DNA from: Cedecea colo
Lineage (GTDB): Bacteria > Pseudomonadota > Gammaproteobacteria > Enterobacterales > Enterobacteriaceae
Length of the DNA stretch: 64,000 bases
NCBI RefSeq assembly: GCF_011808225.1
Contig: NZ_SOYS01000004.1
Span: 186,001-250,000 of the forward strand
Direction: 5' to 3'
In this document: positions 40,457-52,691 of the stretch, piece after piece
Position numbering within the stretch: position 1 is the first letter of the stretch
Layout: every line of letters starts with the position of its first letter
Notes under the pieces: model-generated
Database searches by the model: none
What the model saw: the letters and a program-made list of their open reading frames with translations, nothing else
Told to the model about the DNA's origin: nothing
Program-made: the position numbers and the translations under genes

Positions 40457-41434
40457 TTAACGCTCTTCCTGAATCAGGCTGCCGGATAAAATACAGAAGA
40501 CGCCCATCAAATCGGCATGGCGGATAGTCACTTCTGTCTTTTCATTAACCTTCGGCTTGGCATGGTAAGCAATACCCAGCCCGGCGGCCTGAATCATCGG
40601 TAAATCGTTAGCCCCATCGCCAATGGCAACGGTCTGCTCGACGGGAATGTCATATTTGATTGCCAGGCGCTTTAGCGTCTCGGCTTTAAACTGCGCATCG
40701 ACAATCTGACCAACCACTTCGCCGGTCAGCCTACCGTCGCAGATTTCAAGTTCATTTGCCACTACGGCGGTGAGATGCAGTTTATCGCGCAGATATTCTG
40801 CAAAGAAGGTGAATCCGCCGGAGGCGATGGCAACTTTCCAGCCGAGAGACTCAAGCTTTAGCACCAGCGACATCAGGCCCGGCATCAACGGCAGCTCATC
40901 ACGCACCTGGCATAAAATCGACGCGTCCGCCCCTTTCAGGGTGCCTACGCGCAGCTTCAGGCTGGCGGTAAAATCCAGCTCGCCGCGCATCGCTCGTTCG
41001 GTCACTTCAGACACCAGCTCACCCGTACCGGCGAGTTTAGCTATCTCATCGATACATTCGATTTGAATCGCGGTGGAGTCCATATCCATCACCAGCAGGC
41101 CCGGCGTGCGCAGGTGCGGAATTTTACCCAGCGGGGCGACGTCCAGCCCGGCATCATGAGCAAGCTTCGTCGCAACGGGCGTTAATGAACCCGCGAGGCG
41201 AATAACCTGATAATCTTCCACGCACCAGGCGGCCACGATAACCATCGCTGCGCCCAGTTTACGTTGATAGCGATTAAGACAGGCTTTATCGAGATTCCGG
41301 CCATACAGGAGCCAGCCGCTGCGGCCCGCCCGGTAATCCAGCGGCATGACTTCGTCACCGCTTAACGATAGCGGCAATCCAGGCCAGAGGGCAACGTCGT
41401 TGGGCAAGTCGCACCAGGTCAAACTATTTGGCAT
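40457..41434 (-). CDS. serB: Phosphoserine phosphatase SerB
   Basis: SerB makes the last step of serine biosynthesis. It has 325 residues: an N-terminal ACT-like part and a HAD phosphatase with the nucleophile motif LLVMDMDSTAIQIECIDE, then VAIASGGFTFFAEYL and VAIGDGANDLPMIQAAG. I chose the ATG at 41434 (MPNSLTWCDLP), preceded by GGAG; it agrees with the E. coli N-terminus. Confidence 0.97.
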   Translation of the reverse strand: MPNSLTWCDLPNDVALWPGLPLSLSGDEVMPLDYRAGRSGWLLYGRNLDKACLNRYQRKLGAAMVIVAAWCVEDYQVIRLAGSLTPVATKLAHDAGLDVAPLGKIPHLRTPGLLVMDMDSTAIQIECIDEIAKLAGTGELVSEVTERAMRGELDFTASLKLRVGTLKGADASILCQVRDELPLMPGLMSLVLKLESLGWKVAIASGGFTFFAEYLRDKLHLTAVVANELEICDGRLTGEVVGQIVDAQFKAETLKRLAIKYDIPVEQTVAIGDGANDLPMIQAAGLGIAYHAKPKVNEKTEVTIRHADLMGVFCILSGSLIQEER

Positions 41435-41457
41435 TACAGCTCCTGAAAAAAATTTAA

Positions 41458-41570
41458 GATACCCTTTAGCATTCGAATTCCAGCCAGGCGGCAAGGGAGT
41501 TTACCTGAGCAAGTGACTGGAATAAGTGAGTGCAGCCAACGCCTCTGCAATGTGAAGGATAAAGGGTATC
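41458..41570. repeat. ERIC-like element between serB and ytjB
   Basis: An 11-bp terminal inverted repeat GATACCCTTTA / TAAAGGGTATC bounds a 113-bp imperfect palindrome with the ERIC-typical stretch AAGTGACTGGAATAAGTGAG and TGCAGCCAACGC. It is an ERIC/IRU element, slightly shorter than the standard about 127 bp. Confidence 0.8.
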
Positions 41571-41651
41571 CGGGACAAAAGAACGCATGAGGCTACCTTG
41601 TCCGGGCCGCTTCTGGCAACATTAAAGTAAGCAATTTTCCTGAGGCGCATT

Positions 41652-42290
41652 ATGGCTCAAGCAAAAATGAAATTCAGGCTTCATCGTGCAGTGATTGTCC
41701 TTATCTGTCTTGCACTTTTGGTGGCGCTGATGCAGGGCGCATCATGGTTCAGCCAGGGACATCAACAGGCCCGTAACGTCCAGCTTGAAGAGCTGGCCCG
41801 CACGCTGGCACGGCAGGTCAGTTCCAGCCTGATTCCCTTGATGAAATCAGAAAACCCGGATGAAAAACGCATCAACGCAATACTGACTTTGCTCACCCGT
41901 GACAGCCGAATCCTGGATGCAGGCGTCTATAATGACGAAGGCGATCGGGTTTCCCGGGCTGGTGAAGGCATTGATGTGCGCGACCGCCTGGCATTAGATG
42001 GCAAAAAAGCAGGCAGCTATTTTAACCAGCAGATTGTCGAACCCATTATCGACAAAGACAGCCCCATCGGCTACCTGCGCATCACGCTTGATACCCATAG
42101 CCTGCCCACGGAAGCCAAACAGGTGGATAACACTACCAACCTTCTGCGCCTGATGATGCTGCTGGCGCTGGCGATTGGCATCGTTCTGACCCGCACGCTG
42201 TTGCAGGGCAAACGCACCCGCTGGCAGCAGTCACCCTTTCTTCTTACCGCCAATACCGAGGTGAAAGAAGATGAAGAAAAGGACGCCTGA
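41652..42290 (+). CDS. ytjB: Membrane protein YtjB (Smp)
   Basis: This 212-residue protein is YtjB/Smp, an inner-membrane protein of unknown function found next to serB. It has one membrane helix near residues 12-30, a periplasmic middle (about 35-165) and a second helix (about 168-186) before a charged tail (KEDEEKDA). lplA starts two bases after its stop, so the two form an operon. Confidence 0.92.
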   Translation: MAQAKMKFRLHRAVIVLICLALLVALMQGASWFSQGHQQARNVQLEELARTLARQVSSSLIPLMKSENPDEKRINAILTLLTRDSRILDAGVYNDEGDRVSRAGEGIDVRDRLALDGKKAGSYFNQQIVEPIIDKDSPIGYLRITLDTHSLPTEAKQVDNTTNLLRLMMLLALAIGIVLTRTLLQGKRTRWQQSPFLLTANTEVKEDEEKDA

Positions 42291-42291
42291 T

Positions 42292-43308
42292 ATGACCGAT
42301 TTACGCCTGCTTATTTCTGACTCGCACGATCCCTGGTTCAACCTGGCGGTGGAAGAGTGTATTTTCCGCCAGATGCCTGCCACACAGCGCGTGCTCTTTT
42401 TATGGCGCAATGCCGATACCGTGGTCATCGGCCGGGCGCAAAACCCGTGGAAAGAATGCAATACCCGGCGCATGGAAGAAGACAACGTGCGGCTGGCAAG
42501 GCGCAGCAGCGGCGGCGGCGCGGTGTTTCACGATCTGGGCAATACCTGCTTCACCTTTATGGCGGGAAAACCGGAATACGATAAAAGCGTGTCGACGGCT
42601 ATTGTCGTCAACGCTCTGAATTCGCTGGGCATCAATGCCAGGGCGTCCGGACGAAACGATCTGGAAGTGTTAACCGCACAAGGCGCGCGCAAAGTTTCAG
42701 GCTCGGCCTATAAAGAGACAATGGATCGCGGCTTCCATCACGGCACGCTGCTGCTGAATGCAGACTTAAGCCGCCTGGCGAACTATCTTAATCCGGACCT
42801 TAAAAAACTCCAGGCAAAAGGCATCACCTCCGTCCGTGGCCGAGTTACCAACCTGAGCGACCTGCTGCCGGGCCTGACTTATGAAGATATTTTTGCGGCG
42901 GTACGCGAAGCCTTCTTTGACTACTACGGCGAGCGCGTTGCAGCCGAGCATATCTCGCCGGATGCCCTGCCAGATTTACCTGCCTTCGCCGAAACCTTTG
43001 CCCGCCAGAGCAGCTGGGAGTGGAATTTCGGCCAGGCGCCCGCCTTCAGTCATCTGCTGGAGCAACGCTTCACCTGGGGCGGTATCGAGCTGCATTTCGA
43101 CGTTGAGAAAGGACATATTACCCGCGCGCAGCTTTTTACCGACAGTCTGAATCCCGCACCGCTCGAAGCGCTCGCCGCCCGCCTTCAGGGCTGCCTGTAT
43201 CGTAGCGATATGCTGCAACAGCAGTGTGAAACGCTAATTGCTGACTTTCCGGAACAGGAAATGGAGCTGCGGGAAGTTAGCGCGTGGATTGTGCAAACCG
43301 TGCGTTAA
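42292..43308 (+). CDS. lplA: Lipoate-protein ligase A
   Basis: LplA attaches scavenged lipoate to the E2 and GcvH proteins using ATP. It has 338 residues with [30 protein letters not shown] (the catalytic-loop lysine) and [12 protein letters not shown] chose ATG at 42292 ([11 protein letters not shown]), matching E. coli. Its stop overlaps the stop of convergent yjjJ by four bases. Confidence 0.97.
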   Translation: MTDLRLLISDSHDPWFNLAVEECIFRQMPATQRVLFLWRNADTVVIGRAQNPWKECNTRRMEEDNVRLARRSSGGGAVFHDLGNTCFTFMAGKPEYDKSVSTAIVVNALNSLGINARASGRNDLEVLTAQGARKVSGSAYKETMDRGFHHGTLLLNADLSRLANYLNPDLKKLQAKGITSVRGRVTNLSDLLPGLTYEDIFAAVREAFFDYYGERVAAEHISPDALPDLPAFAETFARQSSWEWNFGQAPAFSHLLEQRFTWGGIELHFDVEKGHITRAQLFTDSLNPAPLEALAARLQGCLYRSDMLQQQCETLIADFPEQEMELREVSAWIVQTVR

Positions 43309-44633
43309 GCAAGACGCTGGATATCTGCCTCAACGGCATCAAGCTGGCGTGCCATTTTCCCGCTCAGCTCACGAAACTCTTCGCTAATGCCTTGATTCTG
43401 GCCTGCTGCAAGCCAGAATTGACGGGCCAACGGCAACATTTCCTGCCAGATATCGCGCGGCACGGTGGGATCTATTTGCGGTGTGACGGCTTCTCTGCGC
43501 ATGCTCCCGGCGCTGTTGGGAGCAAAAGCCATCGGCAACATGTCATAGACAGGGGCTAAACGAAGCGGCATATCGGAGAGAAAGAAAGAGAGATTTCCCG
43601 CATGCATATCGCTATTGGCAATCAGTCGGCCAAACGCCCAGACCTTTTGGACCAAACGCAGCGTTGAGGTTTCGATGACTTTTCGCGCCAGTAATTCAGC
43701 CATTGCCGCTGGCCAGTGCAGCGGCCCGCTTGCAAATTCACCCTGCACAGCTTCAAGAGAAACGATCCCCTGACGACCGCGCATGCCGGTACAGTCAAAG
43801 CGGATAACTTCCAGAAAGGCTTGTCCCTGTTGGTTCACCTGCACAAAAGCCCGGGAGGCTGTAACAGCAGCCTGATTTAATATGTTCAGCGCCAGCGCCT
43901 CGGCATGAAGCAAATCAGCCCAGCGCTGACTGTTTTCATTGTTTACCGGCGGGGTAAATTTAACGATGACGTGAACGGGACCCGCTTCAGTTTGCGCATA
44001 GCAGGTGAATTTTGGCTGCTCGCCACCCGCAGACGATCCCGCTATATCCCCGGCTAAAGCGCCGTTTGCCATTTCACCATAGGCAAAACGCTTGTCTGGC
44101 TCAGAAATTGCCTGCGGCGCCGGTGCTTCAAACCAGCGACGATAGCTTTCCTCGCCCACCAACCAGCCGCCCAGATTTTCCGGCACCTGCTGGGAAAGCG
44201 CCAGCAAAACGTCCCCTTCCTGCCATAGGCGGATATCTTCCGGCAGGCCTGACTGCTGCGCTAGCCGACGTCCCCATGTTCGCCCCAAAAAACCCTGCGG
44301 ACGCAGATCGGTTAAATACCATGGCAACCCATCAAACCACTGCGCAGTACCGTTGTTCAGCATCACAAGACAGCTGCCCTGCGGCCAGATTGGATAGAGT
44401 TCGCCAAAACGCCACGCTTTTCCCTCATTGTCTATTTGCCACAAAGGAAACTGACGAATCTGGCGTACGGGTCTTATTAACGCATAGCGCGTCGCTCTGG
44501 CCTGCCCTGCTTTGATGACGTTGTGTTCAGCATTCACAAGACGTGAGAACGTCGCCTGGCTGACGCCCAAACGCTGACGCAGCGGGTTTGCAGGCCGTGG
44601 CCCGTGCAGCAGTAAATCCGTTAATGCGCTCAT
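43305..44633 (-). CDS. yjjJ: HipA-like kinase YjjJ
   Basis: This 442-residue protein is YjjJ, a HipA-like serine/threonine kinase described as a toxin in E. coli. An N-terminal HTH-like part ([19 protein letters not shown]) is fused to the kinase. Kinase motifs seen are [27 protein letters not shown] and [10 protein letters not shown] with conserved Asp residues. There is no HipB-type partner gene beside it; the built-in HTH may play that part (inference). It lies between deoD and lplA, as in E. coli. Confidence 0.92.
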   Translation of the reverse strand: MSALTDLLLHGPRPANPLRQRLGVSQATFSRLVNAEHNVIKAGQARATRYALIRPVRQIRQFPLWQIDNEGKAWRFGELYPIWPQGSCLVMLNNGTAQWFDGLPWYLTDLRPQGFLGRTWGRRLAQQSGLPEDIRLWQEGDVLLALSQQVPENLGGWLVGEESYRRWFEAPAPQAISEPDKRFAYGEMANGALAGDIAGSSAGGEQPKFTCYAQTEAGPVHVIVKFTPPVNNENSQRWADLLHAEALALNILNQAAVTASRAFVQVNQQGQAFLEVIRFDCTGMRGRQGIVSLEAVQGEFASGPLHWPAAMAELLARKVIETSTLRLVQKVWAFGRLIANSDMHAGNLSFFLSDMPLRLAPVYDMLPMAFAPNSAGSMRREAVTPQIDPTVPRDIWQEMLPLARQFWLAAGQNQGISEEFRELSGKMARQLDAVEADIQRLA

Positions 44634-44740
44634 GTGAATAAATTCGTGAATAGATACTTGAATAGATTTATAGCGCTAAGCGGCTGAAGGGTAAAGCCGT
44701 GGGGAATAAAAACGGAAGGATGATGAATAGATAGCGAAAA

Positions 44741-44767
44741 GAAAAAAGGGCGCTTTATAGCGCCCTT
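44741..44767 (-). terminator. deo operon terminator
   Basis: Leftward, AAGGGCGC / GCGCCCTT with a six-base loop is followed by TTTTTTC. It follows deoD directly. Confidence 0.9.
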
Positions 44768-44772
44768 CCGGA

Positions 44773-45492
44773 TTACTCTTTGTCACCCAATAATACGGAT
44801 TCAAGAGCGATCTTGATCATATCGGTGAAGGTGGTCTGGCGTTCCGCCGCGGTGGTTTGCTCATGGGTACGGATATGGTCGGATACGGTGCAGATGGTCA
44901 GGGCTTTCGCGCCGTATTCTGCTGCTACGCCGTAGATACCAGCCGCTTCCATTTCCACGCCCAGAATGCCGTATTTTTCCATCACGTCGAACATTTGTGG
45001 GTCCGGAGTATAGAAAAGATCGGCGGAGAAAATGTTGCCTACGCGAGCTTCAACGCCCAGCGCTTTAGCCGCATCAACCGCGTTACGGACCATATCGAAG
45101 TCCGCAATGGCCGCGAAATCGTGATCTTTGAAACGCAGGCGGTTCACTTTGGAATCGGTACATGCGCCCATGCCGATAACTACGTCACGCAGTTTCACGT
45201 CAGCACGAACCGCGCCGCAGGAACCCACACGAATGATTTTCTTCACGCCGAAATCGGTGATCAGCTCTTTGGTGTAGATAGAGCAGGATGGGATACCCAT
45301 GCCGTGACCCATAACGGACACTTTACGGCCTTTATAAGTCCCGGTGTATCCCAACATGCCGCGCACGTTGTTCACTTCACGCACCTCTTCGAAGAACGTT
45401 TCAGCGATGTGTTTCGCGCGCAGCGGGTCGCCGGGCATCAGCACGACGTCTGCGAAATCACCCATCTGCGCGTTAATGTGTGGCGTTGCCAT
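44773..45492 (-). CDS. deoD: Purine nucleoside phosphorylase DeoD
   Basis: DeoD phosphorolyses purine (deoxy)nucleosides. It has 239 residues with [13 protein letters not shown] near the start, [16 protein letters not shown], and the active-site [11 protein letters not shown] (Asp near 204). It is the last gene of deoCABD. Confidence 0.98.
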   Translation of the reverse strand: MATPHINAQMGDFADVVLMPGDPLRAKHIAETFFEEVREVNNVRGMLGYTGTYKGRKVSVMGHGMGIPSCSIYTKELITDFGVKKIIRVGSCGAVRADVKLRDVVIGMGACTDSKVNRLRFKDHDFAAIADFDMVRNAVDAAKALGVEARVGNIFSADLFYTPDPQMFDVMEKYGILGVEMEAAGIYGVAAEYGAKALTICTVSDHIRTHEQTTAAERQTTFTDMIKIALESVLLGDKE

Positions 45493-45551
45493 CTTTATAT
45501 TCCTTGATTTGAAAAGGTTCAGTGCGGGCGGAAGCTATCCGCCCGACGAAA

Positions 45552-46796
<1,245 letters not shown>

Positions 46797-46826
46797 CTAT
46801 AAAAAAGCGATCGGATCAGTATACCG

Positions 46827-48149
46827 TTATTCGGTGATTCGGCGATAGACCGTCGGCGTTTCCTGCGGCGCTTTATCGTCAAGCGTAATTGCCGCTTTCA
46901 CCGCCTTCGCCGCTTCCTGCCAGCTTGATTCATCTTTAGCGTGAATAACGGCCAGCGGGCGCGAGGCGTCAACGGCGTCGCCCAGGCGAGCCATATCGGT
47001 GAAGCCCACGCTGTAGTCGATTGTGTCGGAAGCCTGACGGCGGCCGCCGCCCATCGAAACTACGGCCATGCCCAGCGCCCGGGTATCCATTTCGCTCACA
47101 AAACCGGTGCGGTCAGCGTAAACCGCTTTGCTCAGAACGGCGGTTGGCAGGTATTTCGCATAGTTTTCAACGAAGTCAGCCGGGCCTTTTTGCGCCGCAA
47201 CCATGCGGCCAAACACTTCCGCCGCTTTGCCGTTGTCCAGCACGGCCTGAAGCTTAGCGCGCGCTTCCGCTTCGTCTTTGGCAAGTTTGCCGGAAAGCAG
47301 CATTTCCACGCAAAGCGCCATGGTCACTTCCAGCAGGCGCGGATTACGGTATTCGCCGGTGAGGAATTGCACCGCTTCGCGCACTTCAACCGCGTTACCC
47401 GCGCTGGAAGCCAGCACCTGGTTCATGTCGGTCAGCAGCGCGGTGGTTTTGACGCCAGCGCCGTTGGCAACCCCAACAATCGCTTCCGCCAGCTCGGCAG
47501 ACAGCTCGTAAGTTGGCATAAATGCGCCGCTGCCCACTTTTACGTCCATTACCAGCGCGTCCAGCCCTTCGGCCAGTTTCTTCGCCAGAATAGAACCGGT
47601 GATAAGCGGAATAGAATCTACGGTTGCGGTAATGTCACGCGTGGCGTAGAAGCGTTTATCCGCAGGGGCCAGCGAGTTGGTCTGGCCGATAATCGCCACG
47701 CCGACATTTTTAATGATGTCGCGGAAACGGTTATCGTCCGGGAAAATATCAAAGCCCGGGATCGCTTCGAGTTTATCGAGCGTGCCGCCGGTGTGGCCAA
47801 GCCCACGACCAGAGATCATCGGGATATAACCGCCGCACGCCGCCACCATCGGGCCGAGCATCAGTGAAGTCACATCACCTACGCCGCCGGTGGAATGCTT
47901 ATCCACAATAGGGCCGTTGAGATTAAGGCGTTTCCAGTCCAGAACGCTACCTGAATCTCGCATCGCCATCGTCAGCGACACGCGTTCCGGCATGGTCATA
48001 TCATGGAAGAAGATGGTCATCGCCAGCGCGGCAATCTGTCCTTCGGAAACGGTATTGTCGCGAATGCCGTTAATAAAGAAACGAATCTCTTTGTCGCTTA
48101 ACGGCAGGCCATCACGTTTTTTACGAATAATTTCTTGAGCGAGAAACAA
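46827..48149 (-). CDS. deoA: Thymidine phosphorylase DeoA (UUG start)
   Basis: DeoA phosphorolyses thymidine and deoxyuridine. It has 440 residues, with the family signature [16 protein letters not shown] and [11 protein letters not shown] binding phosphate. It starts with TTG at 48149 (reading [10 protein letters not shown]), as in E. coli; GGGGG is about 8 bases upstream. It is the second gene of the operon. Confidence 0.97.
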   Translation of the reverse strand: MFLAQEIIRKKRDGLPLSDKEIRFFINGIRDNTVSEGQIAALAMTIFFHDMTMPERVSLTMAMRDSGSVLDWKRLNLNGPIVDKHSTGGVGDVTSLMLGPMVAACGGYIPMISGRGLGHTGGTLDKLEAIPGFDIFPDDNRFRDIIKNVGVAIIGQTNSLAPADKRFYATRDITATVDSIPLITGSILAKKLAEGLDALVMDVKVGSGAFMPTYELSAELAEAIVGVANGAGVKTTALLTDMNQVLASSAGNAVEVREAVQFLTGEYRNPRLLEVTMALCVEMLLSGKLAKDEAEARAKLQAVLDNGKAAEVFGRMVAAQKGPADFVENYAKYLPTAVLSKAVYADRTGFVSEMDTRALGMAVVSMGGGRRQASDTIDYSVGFTDMARLGDAVDASRPLAVIHAKDESSWQEAAKAVKAAITLDDKAPQETPTVYRRITE

Positions 48150-48204
48150 GGTAACCCCCTGAGTTAATCAGGTAAATGCGGCGGTGAACCCGCCGCCGGA
48201 GAGA

Positions 48205-48984
48205 TTAGTAGCTGCTGGCGCTTTTGCCGTCGCCGTGGCCCAGCGCTTTTAACAGGCTGGCAAGCAGGCTGGATGCGCCAAAACGGTAGTGACGGGAGTC
48301 AGCCCAGTCAGCGCCAAAGAGGTCATCAGCGATGGACAGGAACAGCGCTGCATCTTCTGCGCTACGCACGCCGCCCGCAGGTTTGAAGCCAACGGTTTTT
48401 TCCACGCCCATATCACGAATAACTTCCATCATGATGCGCGCGCTTTCTGGCGTCGCATTCACCGGCACTTTACCGGTAGACGTTTTGATGAAATCGGCAC
48501 CCGCTTTGATAGATATTTCAGAGGCTTTACGAATAAGCCGCTCCTCTTTCAGCTCACCGGTTTCGATGATGACTTTCAGCCACACGTTCGCCGCGGCACA
48601 GGCTTCTTTACAGGCTTTAACCAGGTCAAAACCAACCTGCTCATTGCCGGCAATCAGCGCGCGATATGGGAACACAACGTCCACTTCGTCTGCGCCATAA
48701 GCGATAGCAGCACGGGTTTCGGCCAGGGCGATGTCGATATCGTCGTTGCCGTGCGGGAAGTTGGTGACGGTGGCGATACGGATATCCGGCGTGCCCTGCT
48801 CTTTAAGAGTTTTACGCGCAAGCGGAATAAAACGCGGGTAGATGCAAATCGCTGCGGTGTTGCCTACTGCGGTTTTCGCCTGATGGCACAGCGCGATGAC
48901 TTTTTCATTAGTGTCATCATCGTTCAGGGTGGTCAGGTCCATCAGTTTCAGCGCGCGCAGGCTGCTTGCAGTTAAATCGGTCAT
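48205..48984 (-). CDS. deoC: Deoxyribose-phosphate aldolase DeoC
   Basis: DeoC splits deoxyribose 5-phosphate to acetaldehyde and glyceraldehyde 3-phosphate. It has 259 residues. The Schiff-base lysine is in [11 protein letters not shown] and the second active-site lysine in [13 protein letters not shown] chose ATG at 48984 ([13 protein letters not shown]), preceded by GGAG. It is the first gene of the deo operon. Confidence 0.98.
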   Translation of the reverse strand: MTDLTASSLRALKLMDLTTLNDDDTNEKVIALCHQAKTAVGNTAAICIYPRFIPLARKTLKEQGTPDIRIATVTNFPHGNDDIDIALAETRAAIAYGADEVDVVFPYRALIAGNEQVGFDLVKACKEACAAANVWLKVIIETGELKEERLIRKASEISIKAGADFIKTSTGKVPVNATPESARIMMEVIRDMGVEKTVGFKPAGGVRSAEDAALFLSIADDLFGADWADSRHYRFGASSLLASLLKALGHGDGKSASSY

Positions 48985-49124
48985 AACGTTCTCCAACAGA
49001 AGATACAGAAGTCTCGGGCTTGCGAAACTCAACACGTTGGAGCGGACTTGGTTCCATGAAGAGGAGAGGCAACCCGGGTCGCCATCACGTTGAGATCCTT
49101 CTCACCGCACATTGCCGGTAGCAA

Positions 49125-49140
49125 TGTTATAATTCTAACA
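49125..49140 (-). promoter_or_regulatory. DeoR operator 1 overlapping a promoter -10
   Basis: TGTTATAATTCTAACA matches the 16-bp DeoR operator (TGTTAGAATTCTAACA) at 15 of 16 bases. Leftward it contains TAGAAT, a good -10. With that -10 the CRP site upstream is centred near -41.5, a class II arrangement. Confidence 0.9.
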
Positions 49141-49158
49141 CTCACTACCACGGCAATT

Positions 49159-49174
49159 TGTGTATTGCTTCACA
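49159..49174 (-). promoter_or_regulatory. CRP site of the deo promoter
   Basis: TGTGT-N6-TCACA has 9 of the 10 core CRP consensus bases with the correct six-base spacer. Its place relative to operator 1 fits cAMP-CRP activation of the deo promoter. Confidence 0.8.
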
Positions 49175-49299
49175 AAAGCCAAAGGCGGAATTACATACTT
49201 TCCATAGTATAAGTGATTTAACAGACAAAATAACCTGATAAAATGCCTGGTCAGCGCGGGAAATGGCTGGCAAAGCGCCAGCCACCGCTTTCCGCGTAA

Positions 49300-49315
49300 T
49301 GTTATAATTCTAACA
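49300..49315 (-). promoter_or_regulatory. DeoR operator 2
   Basis: This is the same 16-bp sequence as operator 1, 175 bp upstream, 15 bases from the stop of the CNT gene. Paired operators at such a distance fit DeoR looping. Confidence 0.85.
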
Positions 49316-49329
49316 TTACCGCTGAATTG

Positions 49330-50607
49330 CTACAGCGCGAGGAAGACGCCTGCGATAGTTGCGCTCATCAGGTTCGAGAGCGTCCCTGCCGCCACCGCCT
49401 TCAGGCCAAGCTGGGCAATATCGTGACGACGGTTTGGCGCCATGCTGCCGAGGCCGCCTATCAGAATCGCTATAGAAGAAAGGTTAGCAAACCCACACAG
49501 TGCGAAGGAAATAATTGCTTTCGTGTGGTCAGAAAGCACCTGCAATCCAGCAGCCGCAACGGTCGCATCATCTTTAAGGTATTCGCCGAAGTTCAGGTAA
49601 GCCACGAATTCGTTGATGATAAGCTTCTGCCCGATAAACGAACCGGCCACATTCGCTTCGCTCCACGGCACGCCGACAATCCACGCCAGCGGCGAGAATA
49701 CCCAGCCCAGGATCAGCTCCATTGAAAGCTGCGGATAGTTAAACCAGCCGCCAACACCGGAGAGCATGCCGTTGAGCAATGCGATCAGGGCCACAAACGC
49801 CAGTAGCATTGCACCCACGTTCAGCGCAAGCTGCATACCAGACGCGGCGCCGGAGGCGGCGGCATCCAGCACGTTTGCCGGGCGATCCGGATCGTTTTTC
49901 ATCGATTCCAGGTCAGGCGCATCATTCGGCACTTCGGTTTCCGGCAGGATCAGTTTGGCGAACAGCAGGCCGCCAGGCGCTGCCATAAACGACGCGGCAA
50001 TCAGATATTCCAGCGGCACGCCCATTTGCGCATACCCTGCCAGCACGGAACCGGCAACGGACGCCAGACCGCCGCACATTACCGCGAACAGCTCGGAACG
50101 GGTCATGGTTGCGATGTAAGGACGAACCACCAGCGGCGCTTCGGTTTGTCCAACGAAAATATTCGCCGTGGCTGAAAGGGATTCAGTACGGGAAGTCTTC
50201 AGCATCTTACGCAGGCCGCCACCCAGAATACGGATAACAAGCTGCATAATGCCGAGGTAATAAAGCACGGCAATTAGCGAGGAGAAGAAGACGATAATCG
50301 GCAATACGCGCAGCGCGAATACAAAGCCGCCGCCGCCGAACACTTCGAACATTTTATCTGAAACCAGCCCGCCGAACAGGAACGAGATCCCCGCATTGCC
50401 GTAGGCAATCACGTTTGCGACTCCTTCTGACATAGCGAGCAATACTTTGCGTCCGACCGGGACATAAAGAATTAACGCGCCAATGCCGACCTGAATCAGC
50501 CACGCGCCCAGCACGGTACGTAAATTAATAGCTTTGCGGTTACTGGAGAGTAAAACGGCGATCAGCAGCAGTACTATCATGCCGACCAGTCCCATGAGGA
50601 TTTGCAT
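49330..50607 (-). CDS. CNT-family nucleoside:cation symporter (NupC/NupX type)
   Basis: This 425-residue membrane protein is a concentrative nucleoside transporter. Family motifs seen are [23 protein letters not shown], with the nucleoside-contacting residues, [15 protein letters not shown], and [13 protein letters not shown] followed by [13 protein letters not shown] near the end. It lies upstream of deoC in the same direction, in the place of E. coli yjjI/yjjW, so nucleoside uptake and breakdown genes are adjacent. It probably supplies deoxynucleosides (inference). Confidence 0.93.
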   Translation of the reverse strand: MQILMGLVGMIVLLLIAVLLSSNRKAINLRTVLGAWLIQVGIGALILYVPVGRKVLLAMSEGVANVIAYGNAGISFLFGGLVSDKMFEVFGGGGFVFALRVLPIIVFFSSLIAVLYYLGIMQLVIRILGGGLRKMLKTSRTESLSATANIFVGQTEAPLVVRPYIATMTRSELFAVMCGGLASVAGSVLAGYAQMGVPLEYLIAASFMAAPGGLLFAKLILPETEVPNDAPDLESMKNDPDRPANVLDAAASGAASGMQLALNVGAMLLAFVALIALLNGMLSGVGGWFNYPQLSMELILGWVFSPLAWIVGVPWSEANVAGSFIGQKLIINEFVAYLNFGEYLKDDATVAAAGLQVLSDHTKAIISFALCGFANLSSIAILIGGLGSMAPNRRHDIAQLGLKAVAAGTLSNLMSATIAGVFLAL

Positions 50608-50779
50608 ACATTTTCCCTGTGTATTTATATAGAAACAGAAAAGCGCAACGGCTTTCGCCCAACGCGCGGATTATAGCCGTAGGTGTCGGACAAACTGCTA
50701 TCGCTATCACTTAGTTCTACAAATTCAGAGAAACGTTTATCTTATAAAGCGATGCACATCACATTATTTTATTATGTCA

Positions 50780-51553
50780 TTACCAGCGGAATAATTTGTT
50801 TGCGTTGTAAATCAACGCGCTGGCAATCTCTTGCGCGGGTTCCGGGCGAAGCTCACACAGCGTTCTGAAGACATCTGCAACGCGTTCCGGGCGGTTTGGC
50901 CGCCCCTGCGAGCCGTTAAGCGGCATATCCGGCGCATCCGTTTCCAGCAGCAATGAAGAAAGAGGAAGGCGCGCTATGACATCGCGGGTTTTGCTGGCCC
51001 GGGGATAAGTGATGGTGCCCCCAACGCCAAGGAAATATCCCAGCTCGACAAACCGCTCGGCCTGTTGCAGGCTGCCGGCAAACGCGTGTACTACGCCGGT
51101 GCGCGGTAAATCGTGGCGTTTAAGATGCATGGCCAGTTTGTCATGGGTGCGGCGTGAATGAAGGATCACCGGCAGCGCGTAGCGCTTCGCCAGTTTAAGC
51201 TGCGCATCAAGAAGCGCTTCTTGTCGCGCAAACATTGGATCGTTCATATAGAGATCGAGGCCGATCTCGCCGATCGCCACCAGTTTATCCGCACGCTGCT
51301 TGAGATGATGTTCCAGCAAGGCCAGGGAAGCGTCCTGATGCTTATAAATAACAATCGGATGCAGGCCAATCGCGGCATACAGGACAGAATGCTGTTCCGC
51401 CAGCGCCAGCACGGTAGCAAAGCGCTCCGCTTCGATCGCCGGGACGATAATTTTCTCCACGCCCGCCTGCTGCGCTAATGCGAGGCTATCGGTTTCATTG
51501 CCGGTAAAGGGCGCAAAATCAAAGTGGCAGTGCGTATCGTAAAATTTAGCCAT
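50780..51553 (-). CDS. yjjV: TatD-family metal-dependent hydrolase YjjV
   Basis: This 257-residue protein is a TatD-type DNase/hydrolase. Metal ligands are in YDTHCHFDFAPF at the N-terminus, AIGEIGLDLY, VILHSRRTHDK and LLLETDAPDMPLNG. I chose the ATG at 51553, which overlaps the yjjU stop (TGATG). The cellular substrate is not established. Confidence 0.94.
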   Translation of the reverse strand: MAKFYDTHCHFDFAPFTGNETDSLALAQQAGVEKIIVPAIEAERFATVLALAEQHSVLYAAIGLHPIVIYKHQDASLALLEHHLKQRADKLVAIGEIGLDLYMNDPMFARQEALLDAQLKLAKRYALPVILHSRRTHDKLAMHLKRHDLPRTGVVHAFAGSLQQAERFVELGYFLGVGGTITYPRASKTRDVIARLPLSSLLLETDAPDMPLNGSQGRPNRPERVADVFRTLCELRPEPAQEIASALIYNANKLFRW

Positions 51554-52626
51554 CACGCCGTGTCCTCATTATTAAAAGAGGCATCGTTGGCTTCCGGCGC
51601 TTCCACCACGGTTTTGATCAAAGGTTCATTAGCCACGACCGCAGGCGGCACAACCAGCGGCCCGGGCGTAATAATACCTGGACGGTGGCGTTTGATTGGC
51701 GGCTTCGCCACCAGCTGTCTGCCAATCGTGGCGAGGAAGTAGCGCCCGCACAGGCGTCCCGTTTTGTAGTCGGCATTCAGCGACGGCAGACGGCTGCCCA
51801 GCGCAATGCTCATCAGCGGCTTAGGGGGATAAATTTCAAAGATGCGCAGCTTACCCGGCGGTTTTTCAATAAAGCCCTGAATATCGCGGTAACTTGCCTC
51901 ATGATGCTGCACAAGGTTGAGTAACGGTTGCAGACTGCTGTCGCCCAGCCAGCGTTCCATGCGCTTAAACCACTCCGGCGTGTAATACATTTGCGAAGGA
52001 ACGGTGCGGATCACCACCAGCGTATCGGCGCCGAGGCGCGCGGCTTCGCGAACCGGAATAGCGTCGCTTATGCCACCATCCTGATAGCTAATCCCTTCGA
52101 TATCCACGCCGGTACGATAAAATCCTGGAATAGCGCTTGAAGCCTTGATGATGTTCAGCCACGTATCGCTGGTCGGCGAGAAGTAGCCCGGCGAATAGTC
52201 ATCGCTGCGGCACGCGCACATATAAAACCGTTTACCCGTCTCGAAAAGCTGGTCTGCATGGGACATAGAGAGCGGAAGTTTTGCGGCCGTTGATTCAACA
52301 AGCCAGTCGAGGTCAATCAGGTTTCCGCCGCGCACAAAGCGCAGCGGATCGAAGAAGTCGCGGGTTGTCGTAAAGCGAGTAATCACGCGTCGCGCGTAGC
52401 CCGGTTGATTACAAACGTAAGCTGAAAGGTTTTGCGCGCCGGCCGAAGTGCCCAGGAACAGATCGAAAGGGTTAAATTCGGCGCGCATGAATTCGTCCAG
52501 CACCCCGGCGGTGAAAATCCCGCGCTGTCCGCCACCTTCGCAAATAATAGCGAGTTTACCGGGATGAAACGGTTTAACGGCAAGCGGCGCAATGTTGCCA
52601 AGCGTTACGGGTATACGTTGTCCCAC
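51553..52626 (-). CDS. yjjU: Patatin-like phospholipase family protein YjjU
   Basis: This 357-residue protein is a patatin-like hydrolase. The oxyanion loop ICEGGGQRGIF, the nucleophile elbow FLGTSAGAQN and the catalytic Asp in YQDGGISDAIPV are visible. It starts with GTG at 52626, behind AGGAA. It overlaps yjjV and forms an operon with it, as in E. coli. Confidence 0.94.
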   Translation of the reverse strand: MGQRIPVTLGNIAPLAVKPFHPGKLAIICEGGGQRGIFTAGVLDEFMRAEFNPFDLFLGTSAGAQNLSAYVCNQPGYARRVITRFTTTRDFFDPLRFVRGGNLIDLDWLVESTAAKLPLSMSHADQLFETGKRFYMCACRSDDYSPGYFSPTSDTWLNIIKASSAIPGFYRTGVDIEGISYQDGGISDAIPVREAARLGADTLVVIRTVPSQMYYTPEWFKRMERWLGDSSLQPLLNLVQHHEASYRDIQGFIEKPPGKLRIFEIYPPKPLMSIALGSRLPSLNADYKTGRLCGRYFLATIGRQLVAKPPIKRHRPGIITPGPLVVPPAVVANEPLIKTVVEAPEANDASFNNEDTA

Positions 52627-52691
52627 ACTGCTTTCCTGAAGCTAAGTTATTTTTGTCGGCTATCCACCCAAAGCGGGGGATTACAAACGCG

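Larger units (their letters stand above)
48985..49329 (-). promoter_or_regulatory. deo operon control region
   Basis: This 345-base gap between deoC and the CNT transporter is the deo promoter region. It holds two identical DeoR-type operators (49125-49140 and 49300-49315), a CRP site (49159-49174) and a further CRP-half-site-like stretch (TTTCCATAG...AAGTGATTT near 49200). No gene is visible. Confidence 0.85.

Noticed and set aside
46941-47867. A 308-codon open frame opposite deoA
   Set aside because: Antisense shadow; composition (Arg, His, Gln rich) is that of a reversed gene.
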